DNA of 64,000 nucleotides from Streptomyces luteolifulvus (GCF_008806595.1 NZ_VZRB01000023.1:1-64000); one strand, 5' to 3'. Shown: positions 16,353-25,640, counted from the first letter of the stretch. A program made the numbers and translations. The notes: generated by a model not told the origin, from the letters alone.

Positions 16353-17039
16353 CCGCGCTGGGGCTACTTTACTGGGCCGAGCCTTCCGCCGTCGGCCCCC
16401 TCTGCACCAGGTGCTCGTGACGGCGTGGCAGTTCGGGCACAACAACCGCAGGTTCTCGCGCCGGTCGTCGCTCCAGTCCCCGTTGATGTGGTCGACCTCG
16501 AGCGTCATGGGTCTGCCGAGCCACTCACCTCCGACGCCGCACTCGATGCACTCCTCGGGCACGCCGACTTCGCGCAGGGCGCGACGCAGGAGATGTGTCC
16601 TCGTCCGCTGCATGCCCTCGTGTTTGACCAGGATGTCCTCGGGCCGGCGGAGGGGGACCGTGCCCTGCTTACCCCGCTGATGTGCCTGCCCCAGGAAGTG
16701 GGAGAGGTCCAGGCCTTCCTGGGCCGCCCACGTGCGCAACGAGGCGCGCAGTCGCTAGTCGTAGGGCTCCAGCCTCAGCGCACGCAGGGCACCAGCGATT
16801 GACGTCGCCTGCTTGACCGCACGCCGCAGTTCGTCGGCCGTGGGTTTGACGGGTTCCTGCGTCGCCGGAGTCCGACGTGGCATGTGGGAGATGTCGATGC
16901 GGAAGTGGTCGAAGCGGCTGAAGAGATAGCGGCGGAGTTTGCCGTACGGCGAGGTGCCGAAGAACGTGATGACCTCGTCGATGTCGGCACACTGCGCTGC
17001 GGCTTCGCTCAACCGCTCACGGGTGTATTGCACGCTCAT
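16317..17039 (-). pseudogene. HNH endonuclease gene with in-frame amber stop
   Basis: From ATG 17039 the frame encodes a helix-rich DNA-binding-like repeat (YTRERLSEAAAQ, RIDISHM), then hits TAG at 16755-16757. The same frame continues directly with a second repeat (EEGLDLSHF-like) and a full HNH domain: CIECG, LEVDHINGDWSDDRRENL, CPNCHA. Alignment with the upstream paralogue shows the amber codon lies inside the second repeat. The 3' end runs into the tRNA-like gene; the final TAG is that tRNA's anticodon. It is probably a dead intron-type or homing-type nuclease. Confidence 0.82.
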
Positions 17040-17690
17040 AGTGCGCCGCCCTTGGTGCGGCCCTTGCCCCGCCCCCGGTAACTGTCCGTCGTCGAGTGGC
17101 AGTTGGGGCACAGGAACCGCAGATTCTCAATCCGGTTGTTGCGCCAGTTGCCGTCCATGTGGTCTACCTCAAGGGGGAGAGGATGCCCTCGCCAGACCGC
17201 TTCCGTACCGCCACAGCGCGCACCGTTCCGGCAGCCCCGAGGCCGTCATCGCCCACTTGAGCCGATCGCTCGGGATACGACGGGCCCGATCGGTCGGCTG
17301 CTCCACGAGCAGCCCCTCCGGCGTCCGGGGACGCCAGGGCTTGCCGCGCTGTGTCGGCACCCGGAAGTGCGAGATGTCGATGCCGTACGCCCTGATCCGT
17401 CGGCTGATGTGCGTGTGGTGCCCGCCGACGACTTCAAGGCCGAGATGCCGAAGCACCTCGCACATGTTCGTCGAGGCCGAGACCGCCGCTTGGAGGATCT
17501 CCCTGTTCCACTTGACCCCCTCGCGCTCGAAGTGGGACGTGTTCACCCCCAGCCTCTTCATCCGCCCCATCACGTACCGCCGGGTGGAACTTCCCGGATC
17601 CACCCCCAACCTCCCCAACGCCTCCGACAACGTCCGCGCCCCCTGAGCCGCCTCCTCCAGCCGCTCCCTCGTGTATGCGCTGGTCCCCAT
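17036..17690 (-). pseudogene. HNH endonuclease gene with frameshift
   Basis: The ATG at 17690 opens a frame with two related modules (YTRERLEEAAQ...GVNTSHF and a second ending YGIDISHF). After LPERCAL the frame changes near 17210: one extra base turns a CGTEAVW reading into WRYGS. In the shifted frame the HNH domain is intact (LEVDHMDGNWRNNRIENL, CPNCHS) and ends at a TGA that overlaps the next gene's ATG (ATGA). The two genes are tandem paralogues, each inactivated by one lesion. Confidence 0.82.
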
Positions 17691-17775
17691 CGCCGCCCCC
17701 TCCGGTCAAGATCACATGTTCGTGATCTCGTACGGAGTAACGAATCGCTTGTCGGACAGTCACGCCCGACATGTA

Positions 17776-17812
17776 AAGCGGCCTGTACCGGTCAACCCGG
17801 TACAGGCCGCTT
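17776..17812 (-). terminator. hairpin terminator after bcp
   Basis: AAGCGGCCTGTACCGG pairs perfectly with its complement over 16 bp with a 5-nt loop, just downstream of the bcp stop (minus strand). Confidence 0.85.
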
Positions 17813-17830
17813 CCGTCAGCAGTGCGTCTC

Positions 17831-18298
17831 TCAGATCCCCAGGTCCTTGATGATCTTCGCCACGTGACCCGTCGCCCGGACGTTGTACAGCGCCCGTTCG
17901 ACCCTGCCCTCCGCGTCCACGATCACCGTGGAGCGGATGACGCCCATGTACGTCTTGCCATAGTTCATCTTTTCGCCGAACGCGCCGTACGCGTCGAGGA
18001 CCTGCTTGTCGGGGTCGGCGAGCAGGGTGACCTTCAGGGACTCCTTCTCGCGGAACCTGGCGAGCTTCTCGGGCTTGTCGGGGGAGATGCCGATGACGTC
18101 GTAGCCCGCGCCGGCGAGGACTTCCAGGTTGTCCGTGAAGTCGCAGGCCTGCTTGGTGCAGCCGGGCGTCAGCGCCGCCGGGTAGAAGTAGACGATGACC
18201 TTGCGGCCCTTGAGGTCTGCCAGGGAGACCTCGTTGCCGTCGGCGTCGGGCAGGGTGAAGGCGGGGGCCACGTCCCCGGGCTGGAGTCGCTCGCTCAT
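17831..18298 (-). CDS. bcp: thioredoxin-dependent thiol peroxidase (BCP/PrxQ)
   Basis: The 155-aa protein has the peroxiredoxin signature LTPGCTKQACDF with the peroxidatic Cys and a second Cys five residues later, and KTYMGVIRSTVIVD in the C-terminal half. It reduces peroxides using thioredoxin. The ATG at 18298 gives family length; longer upstream frames lack coding character. Confidence 0.93.
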   Translation of the reverse strand: MSERLQPGDVAPAFTLPDADGNEVSLADLKGRKVIVYFYPAALTPGCTKQACDFTDNLEVLAGAGYDVIGISPDKPEKLARFREKESLKVTLLADPDKQVLDAYGAFGEKMNYGKTYMGVIRSTVIVDAEGRVERALYNVRATGHVAKIIKDLGI

Positions 18299-18392
18299 CG
18301 GTCTAGCGTAACGGGGGGTCCTGACAGTGCAGCGGCCCGTACAGCTGACAGACTGTCCGGAACAAGCATCAGCAGACTTCGGAGGCCGTACG

Positions 18393-18722
18393 GTGGCGGA
18401 CACGTCGGACACGAGAACCCCGGCGCAGATCGAGGCGGACATCAAGCGCCGCCGCGAGGTGCTGGCCGAGACGCTCGACGAGATCGGGGTGCGGGTGCAC
18501 CCGAAGACGATCGTGGGGGACGCCAGGGCCAAGGTCGTCTCCAACATCGATCACACGCTCGGCCGTGCCTACGTCGGAGTCAACCGGGCCGTGAGCGACG
18601 TCAAGGCCCAGTTCGTCGACGAGGACGGGGCGCCCCGGCTGGAGCGGGTCGTGCCCGTGGCGCTCCTGGTGGTCGGGGTCGTGGGGCTGCTCGCCCTGGG
18701 GACCCGGCGCCGCAGGGGCTGA
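18393..18722 (+). CDS. DUF3618 family protein
   Basis: The 109-aa protein begins with a conserved TPAQIEADIKRRREVLAETLDEI block, the DUF3618 hallmark, and ends with one transmembrane segment (VALLVVGVVGLLAL) and basic residues. It is probably a small inner-membrane protein. GTG start at 18393, divergent from bcp. Confidence 0.85.
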   Translation: MADTSDTRTPAQIEADIKRRREVLAETLDEIGVRVHPKTIVGDARAKVVSNIDHTLGRAYVGVNRAVSDVKAQFVDEDGAPRLERVVPVALLVVGVVGLLALGTRRRRG

Positions 18723-18766
18723 CCCGGCGGCGTACACAGGCGTCGAAGGCAGGTAGGTTCAGTGAC

Positions 18767-19123
18767 GTGAGCGCCAAGAGAAACGACCCCAGCACCCAGC
18801 ACGACAAGCTGCCCATCCGGATGCTGCACGACCGTGTACTAGTGCGGCAGGACACCAGTGAGGGCGAGCGGCGTTCGGGCGGCGGCATCCTGATTCCGGC
18901 CACCGCGGCGGTCGGCCGCCGGCTGGCATGGGCCGAGGTCGTCGCGGTGGGCCAGAACGTGCGGACGGTGGAGCCGGGCGACCGGGTCCTGTACGACCCG
19001 GAGGACCGCGCCGAGGTCGAGGTGCGGGGTATCGCGTACGTCCTGATGCGTGAGCGTGATCTGCACGCCGTGGCCGCGGACCGGTTCGAGGGGTCGGAGG
19101 ACTCGACGGGCCTGTACCTGTAG
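18767..19123 (+). CDS. GroES-like co-chaperone family protein
   Basis: The 118-aa protein has the cpn10 fold pattern: KLPIRMLHDRVLVRQD, GGILIPATA, AEVVAVGQNVRTVEPGDRVLYDP. A highly charged N-terminus and changed mobile loop distinguish it from the main GroES. It is a paralogue seen in streptomycetes; whether it works with GroEL is unknown. GTG start at 18767, 44 bp after the DUF3618 gene. Confidence 0.85.
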   Translation: MSAKRNDPSTQHDKLPIRMLHDRVLVRQDTSEGERRSGGGILIPATAAVGRRLAWAEVVAVGQNVRTVEPGDRVLYDPEDRAEVEVRGIAYVLMRERDLHAVAADRFEGSEDSTGLYL

Positions 19124-19146
19124 GCCGGCGGCCGACGAGACAGGCA

Positions 19147-19180
19147 GAAGGGGCCGGCGACCATGGTCACCGGCCCCTTC
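19147..19180 (+). terminator. hairpin terminator
   Basis: GAAGGGGCCGG pairs with CCGGCCCCTTC (11 bp), extended by an inner GACC/GGTC stem, between the GroES-like gene and the SMR exporter gene. Confidence 0.8.
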
Positions 19181-19307
19181 GCCGTCCGTTCGGTTGCCTT
19201 CGATTTGTTACCTTCGAAGCAGCCCGCCCGACGAGACGCGCCGTACCGGGACAGCAGGAAAAGACGACGCACCCCCTGTCACGAAGTCCGTCCCGGAGGT
19301 GCCCGTC

Positions 19308-19628
19308 ATGGCCTGGGTTCTGCTCGTCGTCGCCGGTCTGCTCGAGGTCGGCTGGTCGATCGGGATGAAGTACACCGACGGTTTCACCCGGCCCCTGCCC
19401 AGCCTCCTGACCGGCGCCGGGATCGTCGCCAGCATGCTGCTGCTGTCGTATGCGGCCAGGTCCCTGCCCATCGGTACCGCCTACGGTGTGTGGGTGGGGA
19501 TCGGTGCGGCCGGGGCGGCGGTGCTCGGCATGGTGGTGCTGGGGGAGCCGGTGACCGCCGCCCGGATCTTCTTCGTGTGTCTGCTGCTGGTCGCCGTCGT
19601 GGGGCTGAAGGCAACCTCCGGTCACTGA
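19308..19628 (+). CDS. sugE: SMR-family exporter, Gdx/SugE type
   Basis: The 106-aa protein has four membrane segments with the SMR core LLEVGWSIGMKYTDGFTR (essential Glu in TM1) and AYGVWVGIGAAGAAVLGM. These residues fit the guanidinium-exporter (Gdx, formerly SugE) subtype rather than the polyspecific EmrE subtype. The ATG follows CCGGAGGTG. I looked for a guanidine riboswitch in the 130-bp leader and did not recognise one. Confidence 0.85.
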   Translation: MAWVLLVVAGLLEVGWSIGMKYTDGFTRPLPSLLTGAGIVASMLLLSYAARSLPIGTAYGVWVGIGAAGAAVLGMVVLGEPVTAARIFFVCLLLVAVVGLKATSGH

Positions 19629-19665
19629 GAGCCTGTGTCGCAGGCTCCGAGGGGCCGGGAGCCCG

Positions 19666-22068
19666 TCACGGTCTCCTGCCGCCGAAAATGCCTTCGGTGC
19701 CCGTGGTGGTTCCGCCGTCCGTTCCTGAGGTGGTGCCGCCATCCGTGCCGCCTGTGCTGGTCCCGCCGTCGGTCGTCCCGCCGGTGGTCTCTCCGCCCGT
19801 CGTGCCGCCCGTGGTGGTGCCGCCGTCGGTCGTGCCGCCCGTGGTCGGGCCTGTGGTGGTGCCGCCCGTCGTGGTGCCGCCCGTGGGGCCGGTGGTGGTG
19901 CCGCCGGTCTGGCCCTGGGTCTGACCGCGGGTGTCGCCTCCGGTGGCACCGCCGGCCGGGTCCTCCTCGTCCTCGTCCTCGTCGTCCGTGCCGGGTTCGG
20001 TTGCGGGGTCGGAGGGAGGCGTCTGGATCACGTCGGCGCCCGGCTGGAGCTGGAGGTCGAACTCGGTGACCGGCTTGCCCTTCAGGGCGTCCCTGGTGAA
20101 CTGGGCCCAGATCTCCGCGGGGGCCCCGCCGCCGTTGATCCGGTCCAGGCCCATCGCGCCGTACAGCGGTTTGTGGGCGGCGGTGACGGGGTCCTGGCCC
20201 ATGACGGAGACGACGGTGGCGAGTTCGGGCGTGTAGCCGGCGAACCAGGCCGCGGTGTCCTCCTCGGCGGTGCCGGTCTTGCCGGCGGCGGGGCGACCGG
20301 CGGCCTGGGCGGCGGTGGCGGTGCCTTTCTCGACGACGCTCTGCAGGATCGAGGTGGTGGTGTCGGCGGCCTCGCGGGGGACGGCCTGCCGGGCCGTGGA
20401 CTTGGGCATGTCCAGCACGCTCTTGCCGTCCTTGGTGACCTTGGCGATCAAGGTGTACGTGGCGTGCTTGCCGTGGTTGGCGAGCGTCGCGTAGGCCTCG
20501 GCCATGTCGAGGACGCTCGCGGTGGCGGTGCCGAGCGCGATGGACGGGTACGGGTTGAGGTCCTTGGTGTTCCCGGGGATGCCCAGGTCGACCGCGGTCT
20601 GCCGGACCTTGTCGGGGCCGACGTCGACGGCCATCTGTGCGTACACCGAGTTGACGGACTTGTCGGTGGCGGTGCGTACGGTGATGTCGCCGTAGGACCA
20701 GCCGTCCTCGTTCTCGGGGTCGTAGGCGCCGCCGCTCCAGCCCTGGACGGGGCGTTGGTTGGTGCCGTCGTAGACCGTGTTCGGGGTGATGGTGCGGCCG
20801 TCCTGGGTCACGGACTCGTTCTGGACGGCCGAGGTGAAGACGAACGGCTTGAAGACGGAGCCGTTCTGGAAGTCGCCGCGGGTGGCGTTGTTCGTGTACT
20901 GCTTGACGTAGTCGATGCCGCCGTACATGGCGAGGACCTTGCCGGTCCTCGGGTCGACGGCGGCGCCGCCGGCGCGGACGTAGGTGTCGACCTTGCGGTT
21001 CTTCCTGTCGAGCTTGGACATCAGCCGGTCGTCGACGGCCTTGACGAAGGCCTGCTGCTTGCTCTTCTGCAGGGTGGTGGTGAAGCGGAAGCCGCCCGCG
21101 TCGAGCTCCTGCGAGGTGACGATCTTGTTGTCCTTCAGATACTCCTTGATCGCCTCGACGATGTAGCCGCGCTGCCCGGACATCCCGGTCGCGGCCCCGC
21201 TGGTCTCCCTCGGCATCGGGAACTTCAGGGCGGCCCGTTCGGACTCGCTCAGCCAGCCCTTGTCGACCATGCCGCTCAGGACGTACTGCCAGCGGTCCTT
21301 GGCGGCGGCCTTGTTCTCGGGGTGGGCGACGACGTCGTACTCGCTGGGCGCGTTGACGAGCGCGGCGAGGTAGGCGCCCTTGGCGGCGTCGAGTTCGGTG
21401 GCGTCGATGCCGTAGTAGGCCTGGGCGGCGGCCTGGATGCCGTAGGCGTTGCGGCCGAAGTAGCTGGTGTTGAGGTAGCCCTCGAGGATCTGGTCCTTGG
21501 ACTCCGTGCGGTCCAGCTTGATCGCGATGAAGAACTCCTTCACCTTGCGGGTGACGGTCTGTTCCTGCGCCAGGTAGTAGTTCTTGACGTACTGCTGGGT
21601 GATGGTGGAGCCGGACTGCCTGCCCTTGCCGGTCGCGGTGTTCCAGCCGGCCCGGACCATCGCCTTGGGGTCGATGGCGGACTCGGTGTAGAAGTCGCGG
21701 TCCTCGGCGGCCAGTACGGCGTGCTGGGCGTCCTGGGAGATCTGGGCGAGCTCGACGTTCTCGCGGTTGACCTCGCCGTCGCGGGCGATCTCGGTGCCGT
21801 CCGCGTACAGGTAGAGGTTGGACTGCTTGGTGGCGAGCGCGTTGGCCGGCGGGATCTTGACCATCGAATAGCCGAGGAAGAACAGGCCGGCGAGCAGCAC
21901 GACGAAGAGGATGAAGGTGCCGAGCACCATGCGCCAGGTCGGGATGAGCCGGCGCCACCCGGTACGCCTGGGCCGCTTCGGTTTCTTGTCCTCCGGTTCT
22001 GCGGCCGCTGCCGGCTGTTCCGGCCCCCCGCCCTGGTTCGTCTGCTGCGGCTGCGGCTCGTCGCTCAT
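19666..22068 (-). CDS. class A penicillin-binding protein (GT51 plus transpeptidase)
   Basis: The 800-aa protein has a cytoplasmic N-tail, one TM (residues about 45-68), a GT51 domain with EDRDFYTE (122-129) and GSTITQQ (153-159), and a transpeptidase with SVFK (404-407), SVN (471-473) and KTG (597-599). It polymerises and crosslinks peptidoglycan. The C-terminus (last about 90 residues) is a Thr-Gly repeat tail after an acidic DEDEDEED stretch. I chose ATG 22068 (MSDEPQPQQ, AGGAG upstream); an ATG at 22137 is also possible. Confidence 0.93.
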   Translation of the reverse strand: MSDEPQPQQTNQGGGPEQPAAAAEPEDKKPKRPRRTGWRRLIPTWRMVLGTFILFVVLLAGLFFLGYSMVKIPPANALATKQSNLYLYADGTEIARDGEVNRENVELAQISQDAQHAVLAAEDRDFYTESAIDPKAMVRAGWNTATGKGRQSGSTITQQYVKNYYLAQEQTVTRKVKEFFIAIKLDRTESKDQILEGYLNTSYFGRNAYGIQAAAQAYYGIDATELDAAKGAYLAALVNAPSEYDVVAHPENKAAAKDRWQYVLSGMVDKGWLSESERAALKFPMPRETSGAATGMSGQRGYIVEAIKEYLKDNKIVTSQELDAGGFRFTTTLQKSKQQAFVKAVDDRLMSKLDRKNRKVDTYVRAGGAAVDPRTGKVLAMYGGIDYVKQYTNNATRGDFQNGSVFKPFVFTSAVQNESVTQDGRTITPNTVYDGTNQRPVQGWSGGAYDPENEDGWSYGDITVRTATDKSVNSVYAQMAVDVGPDKVRQTAVDLGIPGNTKDLNPYPSIALGTATASVLDMAEAYATLANHGKHATYTLIAKVTKDGKSVLDMPKSTARQAVPREAADTTTSILQSVVEKGTATAAQAAGRPAAGKTGTAEEDTAAWFAGYTPELATVVSVMGQDPVTAAHKPLYGAMGLDRINGGGAPAEIWAQFTRDALKGKPVTEFDLQLQPGADVIQTPPSDPATEPGTDDEDEDEEDPAGGATGGDTRGQTQGQTGGTTTGPTGGTTTGGTTTGPTTGGTTDGGTTTGGTTGGETTGGTTDGGTSTGGTDGGTTSGTDGGTTTGTEGIFGGRRP
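19680..19935 (-). repeat. Gly/Thr-codon repeat encoding the PBP tail
   Basis: Imperfect repeats of a GGCGGCACCACC-like unit encode TGGTT-type motifs with occasional Asp, Pro and Ser. Such tracts change length by slippage and are prone to assembly error. Confidence 0.75.
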
Positions 22069-22267
22069 CTCGTGCACGGACTCCTGTTTCGCGTCGTACG
22101 TTCCCGTACGACCTTGTACGCCTTCTGCGCCCCCCATTGAAGACTCTCGCACCAAGCGTTCCGTTCCCGGTTTTCGGCACGCTTCCGGCCGGAAAAATGC
22201 TTGGCTTGCTGTACCGTTCGGCGGCTAAGCTCCTGCGCTTCGGTGTCGGTTCGGGCGAGGAGGGCCA

Positions 22268-23074
22268 GTGCGTGCGGGCTCGCTCCGGTTGTACGCGGCC
22301 GTCGCGGCGGGCGGGTTCAGGCGGTACGCGACGTACCGGGCGGCCACCGCGGCGGGGGTGTTCACCAACACGGTCTTCGGCCTGATCCTCGTGTACACGT
22401 ACCTCGCGTTGTGGGACGAGAAGCCGCACCTCGGGGGGTACGACCAAGCGCAGGCGGTGACGTACGTCTGGCTGGGACAGGCCCTGTACTCGACGCTCGC
22501 CATCCAGGGCGGCGGCGCCGAGAAGGAGCTGATGGGACGGATCCGCACCGGTGAGATCGCCATCGACCTGTACCGTCCGGCCGACCTCCAACTGTGGTGG
22601 CTGGCGAGTGACTTGGGGCGGGCCGTGTTCCAGATGCTGGGGCGGGGCGTGGTGCCCTTTGTGTTCGGGGCGCTGTTCTTCCCGATGGCGCTGCCCAACG
22701 ACGTCACCACCTGGGTGGCCTTCGTGGTCGCGGTCCTGCTCGGGATGGTCGTCAGCTTCGGCATCCGCCACCTGGCCGCCCTGAGCATGTTCTGGCTCAT
22801 GGACGACAGGGGCGTCTCGCAGACCCTGATGGTCACCGGGATCTTCTGCTCCGGTATGACCCTGCCGCTGAACGCCTTCCCCGGCGCGTTCGGCGACATC
22901 GTCCGGGTGCTGCCCTGGGCCGCGCAGATCCAGATGCCGGCGGACGTGCTGATGGGCGAGGCCGCTCCGCTCGGCGCGTACGCCTTCCAGGCGGCGTGGG
23001 CGGTGGCGCTGCTGGCCGCCGGCCGGCTCGTGCAGTCGGTGGCGACCCGGCGGGTGGTGGTCCAGGGTGGGTGA
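22268..23074 (+). CDS. ABC-2 family transporter permease
   Basis: The 268-aa protein has about six membrane segments and the features of the COG4587-type exporter permeases (YVWLGQALYSTL, IRTGEIAIDLYRP). The GTG start is divergent from the PBP gene by about 200 bp. It overlaps the next permease gene by 8 bp, and together with the ATPase it forms a three-gene exporter operon. Confidence 0.88.
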   Translation: MRAGSLRLYAAVAAGGFRRYATYRAATAAGVFTNTVFGLILVYTYLALWDEKPHLGGYDQAQAVTYVWLGQALYSTLAIQGGGAEKELMGRIRTGEIAIDLYRPADLQLWWLASDLGRAVFQMLGRGVVPFVFGALFFPMALPNDVTTWVAFVVAVLLGMVVSFGIRHLAALSMFWLMDDRGVSQTLMVTGIFCSGMTLPLNAFPGAFGDIVRVLPWAAQIQMPADVLMGEAAPLGAYAFQAAWAVALLAAGRLVQSVATRRVVVQGG

Positions 23075-23888
23075 GCGCTCACGGCTGGCAGAGGGCCTGC
23101 GGATCTACCGGCTGATCGCCGGGATGTGGATCCGGTCCCTCCTGACCTACCGCACCTCCTTCGTGCTCACGGCCTTCGGCAACCTGCTCGTGACCGGGCT
23201 GGACTTCGTCGCGATCCTGCTGATGTTCGCGCAGGTCGACGAGCTCGGCGGCTGGACGCTGCCCGAGGTCGCCTTCCTCTACGGTCTGGCCGCGACCGCG
23301 TTCGGGGTCGCCGACCTGGTGCTGGGCTCCATGGACGTCCTCGGCGCCCGGATCCGCGACGGCTCCTTCGACATCCTGCTCGTCCGCCCCGGCCCGGTGC
23401 TCGCCCAGGTCGCCGCGGACCACTTCGCGCTGCGCCGCCTGGGCCGGATCATCCAGGGCGTGCTGGTGCTGGGCTGGGGGCTGCTGACGGTCGACGTCGA
23501 CTGGAGCGTGCCGAAGGCGCTGCTGTTGCCGGTGACGCTGATCAGCGGTGCCGCGATCTTCTCCGCGCTGTTCGTCGCGGGCGCGGCGTTCCAGTTCGTG
23601 GCGCAGGACGCCGCCGAGGCGCAGAACGCGTTCACCTACGGCGGGAACACGCTGCTGCAGTTCCCGCCGACCGTGTTCGGGCGGGACCTGGTGCGCGGGG
23701 CGACCTTTGTGCTGCCGCTGGCCTTCGTCAACTGGCTGCCGGCGAGCTATGTGCTGGACCGTCCCCTGCCGCTCGGACTGCCGGACCAAGTGGCGTTCGC
23801 CCCGCCGCTCGTTTCGGTGGCGTGCTGTGCGGCGGCCGGGCTGGCGTGGCGGGCGGGGCTCAGGTCGTATCGGAGTACGGGGAGTTGA
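23067..23888 (+). CDS. ABC-2 family transporter permease
   Basis: The 273-aa protein has six predicted membrane segments, with IRDGSFDILLVRPGPVLAQ typical of the COG3694 partner permease. Its GTG start lies inside the end of the previous gene. Pairing of two such permeases with one ATPase is the standard layout. Exported substrate unknown. Confidence 0.88.
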   Translation: MGERSRLAEGLRIYRLIAGMWIRSLLTYRTSFVLTAFGNLLVTGLDFVAILLMFAQVDELGGWTLPEVAFLYGLAATAFGVADLVLGSMDVLGARIRDGSFDILLVRPGPVLAQVAADHFALRRLGRIIQGVLVLGWGLLTVDVDWSVPKALLLPVTLISGAAIFSALFVAGAAFQFVAQDAAEAQNAFTYGGNTLLQFPPTVFGRDLVRGATFVLPLAFVNWLPASYVLDRPLPLGLPDQVAFAPPLVSVACCAAAGLAWRAGLRSYRSTGS

Positions 23889-23890
23889 GC

Positions 23891-24868
23891 ATGACCGAGG
23901 GTGGCTTCATCGAGGTGGACCGCGTCGAGAAGGTCTTCGACGTGCGCAGGAAGACCGGATTCCTGCGGCGCGAGCGGCGGCAGGTACGGGCCGTCGACTC
24001 GGTCTCCTTCACCGTGGCCCGCGGCGAGATGGTCGGCTACATCGGCCCGAACGGCGCGGGCAAGTCGACGACCGTCAAGATGCTCACCGGCATCCTGGTG
24101 CCGAGCGGCGGCCGGCTGCGGGTGGCGGGCATCGACCCGTCCCGTGAGCGGACGCGGCTCGCGCACCGCATCGGCGTGGTCTTCGGGCAGCGGACCACCC
24201 TCTGGTGGGACCTGCCCCTCATCGACTCGTACCGGCTGATGCACCGCATGTACCGCATCCCGGACGCCCGTTACCGCGAGAACCTCGACCGGCTCGTCGA
24301 ACTCCTCGACCTGGGCGCGCTGTTGGACGTCCCCGTGCGCCAGCTGTCGCTGGGACAGCGGATGCGGGGCGACATCGCGGCGGCGCTGCTGCACGATCCC
24401 GAGGTGCTGTACCTGGACGAGCCGACGATCGGGCTCGATGTGATCTCCAAGGCCAAGGTGCGGGGATTCCTGCGGGAGCTGAACGCCGAGCGCGGCACGA
24501 CCGTGCTGCTGACCACGCACGACCTGCAGGACATCGAGCAGTTGTGCTCACGCGTGATGGTCATCGACCACGGGCGGATCATGTACGACGGTCCGCTCGC
24601 CGGGCTTCACGAGGTGGGGGAGAGCGAGCGGACCCTGGTGGTGGACCTGGAGCGGGAGCTGCCGCCGATCGACGCGGCCCCCGCGCGGGTGGTGAGGGTG
24701 GAGGGCCCGCGGCAGTGGCTGGCGTTCCCGGCGGCGGAGTCGGCGGCGGCGCTGGTGGCACGGGTGGCCGCGGAGTACCCGCTGGTGGACCTGTCGGTGC
24801 GGGAGCCCGACATCGAGGCGGTGATCGCGAAAATGTACGCGGATCAGGCGGAGCGAGTGGTCTCGTAG
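23891..24868 (+). CDS. ABC transporter ATP-binding protein
   Basis: The 325-aa ATPase has Walker A GPNGAGKS, Q-loop FGQRTTLWWD, signature LSLGQRMR, Walker B VLYLDEPT and switch TTHD, plus a C-terminal extension of about 80 residues. The TLWWDLP sequence after the Q-loop is typical of the COG4586 group that partners these two permease types. It starts 2 bp after the second permease stop. Confidence 0.93.
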   Translation: MTEGGFIEVDRVEKVFDVRRKTGFLRRERRQVRAVDSVSFTVARGEMVGYIGPNGAGKSTTVKMLTGILVPSGGRLRVAGIDPSRERTRLAHRIGVVFGQRTTLWWDLPLIDSYRLMHRMYRIPDARYRENLDRLVELLDLGALLDVPVRQLSLGQRMRGDIAAALLHDPEVLYLDEPTIGLDVISKAKVRGFLRELNAERGTTVLLTTHDLQDIEQLCSRVMVIDHGRIMYDGPLAGLHEVGESERTLVVDLERELPPIDAAPARVVRVEGPRQWLAFPAAESAAALVARVAAEYPLVDLSVREPDIEAVIAKMYADQAERVVS

Positions 24869-24902
24869 CCCTCGGGCGGGCAGAACTCGTAGGCTGCTGT
24901 CC

Positions 24903-25640
24903 ATGACCGACGACCTTCCTGAGCTCCGAGCGTCCGACGCCGATCGTGAACGCGTCGCCGAGGTCCTGCGGGACGCCCTCGCGGAGGGCAGGCTCGACAT
25001 GACGGAGTTCGAGGACCGGCTGGAAGCGACGTACAACGCGCGGACGTACGGGGAACTGGCGCCGATCACCCGGGATCTGCCGGCCGCGAACGCCCCCCGG
25101 CTGTCGATGACGAAGGAGCCCGCGGAGCGCGGGAGTTGGGCGGAGCGGATCGTCGGGGGCGAAGGGACCTCGACCGGGGCGGTCGGCGTGATGTCGGGGT
25201 TCCAGCGCCGGGGGCGCTGGACGGTGCCCAGGCGGTTCACCGCCTTCGCGTTCTGGGGCGGCGGCGAGATCGATCTGCGCGAGGCCAGCTTCGCGGACCG
25301 CGAGGTCGAGATCAACTGCGTCGCGATCATGGGCGGGGTGCAGATCATCGTGCCGCCGGGCGTGGAGGTCGACGTGCGCGGTATCGGGATCATGGGCGGC
25401 TTCGACCAGCGCGAGGCGGGCACTCCCGGCGATCCGGGGGCGCCCCGGGTGATCGTGAAGGGGTTCGCGTTCTGGGGCGGGGTCGCCGTGGAACGAAAGC
25501 TGCCGAAGGCGGAGCGGAAGCGCCTGAAGGAAGAGCGCCGCCGGGAACGCCTGGAGGGCGAAGACTCCCACGACCCACACGGAATCCACGGACCACAAGG
25601 ACCACACGGGCCCCATGGCTCCCACGGGGAACTGAACTGA
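24903..25640 (+). CDS. DUF1707 domain protein with His/Gly-rich tail
   Basis: Residues 7-60 form a DUF1707 domain (LRASDADRERVAEVLRDA, RTYGELAPITRDLP). A second region (about 105-195) with repeated INCVAIMGGV and GFAFWGGVAV strands resembles LiaF/YvqF-type C-terminal domains. The last 25 residues are a HGPHGPHG-type repeat after a charged KRKRLKEERRRER helix. It is cytoplasmic. Function unknown; DUF1707-LiaF-like proteins are linked to envelope-stress sensing. Confidence 0.85.
   Translation: MTDDLPELRASDADRERVAEVLRDALAEGRLDMTEFEDRLEATYNARTYGELAPITRDLPAANAPRLSMTKEPAERGSWAERIVGGEGTSTGAVGVMSGFQRRGRWTVPRRFTAFAFWGGGEIDLREASFADREVEINCVAIMGGVQIIVPPGVEVDVRGIGIMGGFDQREAGTPGDPGAPRVIVKGFAFWGGVAVERKLPKAERKRLKEERRRERLEGEDSHDPHGIHGPQGPHGPHGSHGELN

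Noticed and set aside
16280..16757. tRNA-like gene as an amber suppressor for the TAG in the HNH gene
   Set aside because: An amber suppressor needs anticodon CUA. This tRNA has UAG, which pairs with CUA codons, so it cannot read the in-frame UAG by normal pairing.
19181..19307. Guanidine riboswitch upstream of the Gdx-type exporter
   Set aside because: I looked for ykkC-type and mini-ykkC features (paired ACGR loops) and saw none that I could support.
19622..22771. 1,049-aa minus-strand ORF
   Set aside because: It is an out-of-frame shadow of the PBP gene, rich in Arg/His/Pro with no domains.
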